From NCBI GenBank assembly GCA_011053085.1, contig DSBE01000250.1, positions 1 to 6,775 of the forward strand: a stretch of DNA of 6,775 nucleotides, written 5' to 3'. Position numbers and translations under genes: made by a program. Each line of letters starts with the position of its first letter. The stretch's first letter is position 1. Under the pieces are notes generated by a model, which ran no database searches, had not been told where the DNA came from, and saw nothing but the letters and a program-made list of their open reading frames with translations. Positions 6,186-6,775 of this stretch are shown one piece after another. The DNA comes from Chloroflexota bacterium (lineage in GTDB: Bacteria > Chloroflexota > Anaerolineae > Anaerolineales > Anaerolineaceae).

Positions 6186-6212
6186 TTAGCACTCAATGCA
6201 TGAGAGTGCTAA
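6186..6212 (+). promoter_or_regulatory. CIRCE operator (HrcA binding site)
   Basis: TTAGCACTC (6186-6194), a 9-nt spacer, and GAGTGCTAA (6204-6212) match the classical CIRCE consensus TTAGCACTC-N9-GAGTGCTAA at every position. It lies between the hrcA promoter and start codon, 21 nt before the ATG, so HrcA should repress its own operon when GroEL keeps it folded and release it in heat shock. Confidence 0.97.
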
Positions 6213-6233
6213 AAAAGAAAGCAAATTGCGACA

Positions 6234-6775
6234 ATGATGAATCAGGAACTGACTGAAAGACAACGATACCTGCTGACCCTCATCATCCAGGATTATGTTA
6301 GAAACGTGAATCCGGTGGGGTCGAAATATCTGGTAAGCGAATACCAGCTTAAGTTCAGCTCAGCGACCATTCGTAACGAGCTGGCACAGCTGGACGAGTT
6401 AGGCTTGATCCGCCAACCGCACACCTCTGCGGGGCGTGTGCCGACGGAAGAAGGCTACCGCTATTTTGTCACCAACATTTTAAGTGACACGGAATTGCCC
6501 AGCAGTGTGCGCCAGACGATCGCCCATCAGTTCTACCAGATGCCCTATGATGTGGATCAATGGCTGCGATTGGCAGCTTCGATCCTTTCCCATCAATCAC
6601 ACGCGGCATCGTTGGTGACGGCTCCGCACCCGCAAGAAGCGATCTTTAAACATCTGGAATTAATTGCCACGCGCGGACGGCAGGTGTTGATGATCCTGGT
6701 GCTGCAGGGGGGCGAGGTTGATCAGCAGTATTTGATCGTAGACGAAACTGTGCCGCAACCTGAACTTTCACAAAC
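6234..6775 (+). CDS. hrcA: Heat-inducible transcription repressor HrcA, N-terminal part (cut by right edge)
   Basis: The frame is open from ATG 6234 to the right edge, 180 residues of a usual length near 340. HrcA is the cytoplasmic repressor of class I heat-shock genes and binds CIRCE as a dimer. Residues 5-80 carry the winged-helix domain with the family signatures LTERQRYLLTLIIQDYV (6-22), PVGSKYL (27-33), SSATIRNELAQLDELGLI (42-59) and HTSAGRVPTEEGYRYFV (63-79). From about residue 105 the GAF-like domain begins. The dimerisation and C-terminal parts lie outside the window. No clear Shine-Dalgarno sequence precedes the start. An adjacent in-frame ATG at 6237 is equally possible and would remove one Met. 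CIRCE directly upstream fits autoregulation. Chaperone genes such as grpE, dnaK and dnaJ often follow hrcA, but that cannot be seen here. Confidence 0.97.
   Translation, partial: MMNQELTERQRYLLTLIIQDYVRNVNPVGSKYLVSEYQLKFSSATIRNELAQLDELGLIRQPHTSAGRVPTEEGYRYFVTNILSDTELPSSVRQTIAHQFYQMPYDVDQWLRLAASILSHQSHAASLVTAPHPQEAIFKHLELIATRGRQVLMILVLQGGEVDQQYLIVDETVPQPELSQ

Noticed and set aside
5999..6196. A 65-residue minus-strand frame upstream of kamA.
   Set aside because: It covers the hrcA promoter and half of CIRCE on the other strand, has no ribosome binding site or recognisable domain, and ends in the AT-rich regulatory region.
1..6775. CRISPR array, insertion sequence, toxin-antitoxin or defence genes.
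   Set aside because: No regularly spaced repeats, transposase motifs, terminal inverted repeats or small paired genes were found by reading both strands.

Overview
This is an ordinary chromosomal window of roughly 50% GC with six protein genes, two of them cut by the window edges, and one tRNA. Gene content and protein style suggest a bacterium of the phylum Chloroflexota, most likely class Anaerolineae. The supporting signs are a YchF-type nucleotide-binding protein with a GLPQSGKTT P-loop, a 7TM-PAS-GGDEF cyclase, a full-length KamA, and an hrcA gene preceded by CIRCE. This placement is an inference from protein resemblance only; there is no rRNA or other decisive marker.

Layout, left to right. 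(1) Positions 1-663, minus strand: N-terminal 221 residues of a YchF/OLA1-family ATPase, continuing beyond the left edge. (2) Positions 676-836, plus strand: a self-contained tRNA-Leu(CAA) unit with a consensus promoter, a class II tRNA and an intrinsic terminator. Its -10 box is nearly symmetric and may also serve the divergent ychF gene. (3) Positions 919-2526, minus: a membrane diguanylate cyclase with seven transmembrane segments, a PAS domain and a GGDEF domain with both active site and inhibitory I-site. (4) Positions 2680-3636, minus: an aldo/keto reductase resembling the Kv-beta subunit, with an excellent ribosome binding site and followed by a 12-bp perfect-stem terminator. (5) Positions 3715-5915, minus: a two-gene unit of lysine 2,3-aminomutase (kamA) and, 14 bp downstream, an FkbM-family methyltransferase. 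(6) Positions 5916-6233: a divergent regulatory region holding a kamA -10 box and leader and the hrcA promoter with a perfect CIRCE operator. (7) Positions 6234 to the right edge, plus: the first 180 residues of the heat-shock repressor HrcA.

How the genes work together. The clearest circuit is HrcA-CIRCE autoregulation, which probably extends to chaperone genes beyond the right edge. kamA and the FkbM methyltransferase are probably co-transcribed, but no shared pathway can be read from the sequence. The reductase and cyclase look like separate transcription units that simply share a strand. YchF and tRNA-Leu are housekeeping genes. I found no CRISPR array, insertion sequence, phage gene, toxin-antitoxin pair or defence system, and I do not see a convincing undescribed system. 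The findings are mostly detailed oddities: a shared -10 box, altered motifs in YchF and KamA, a leader hairpin, and an active-site histidine in the Kv-beta-like reductase.
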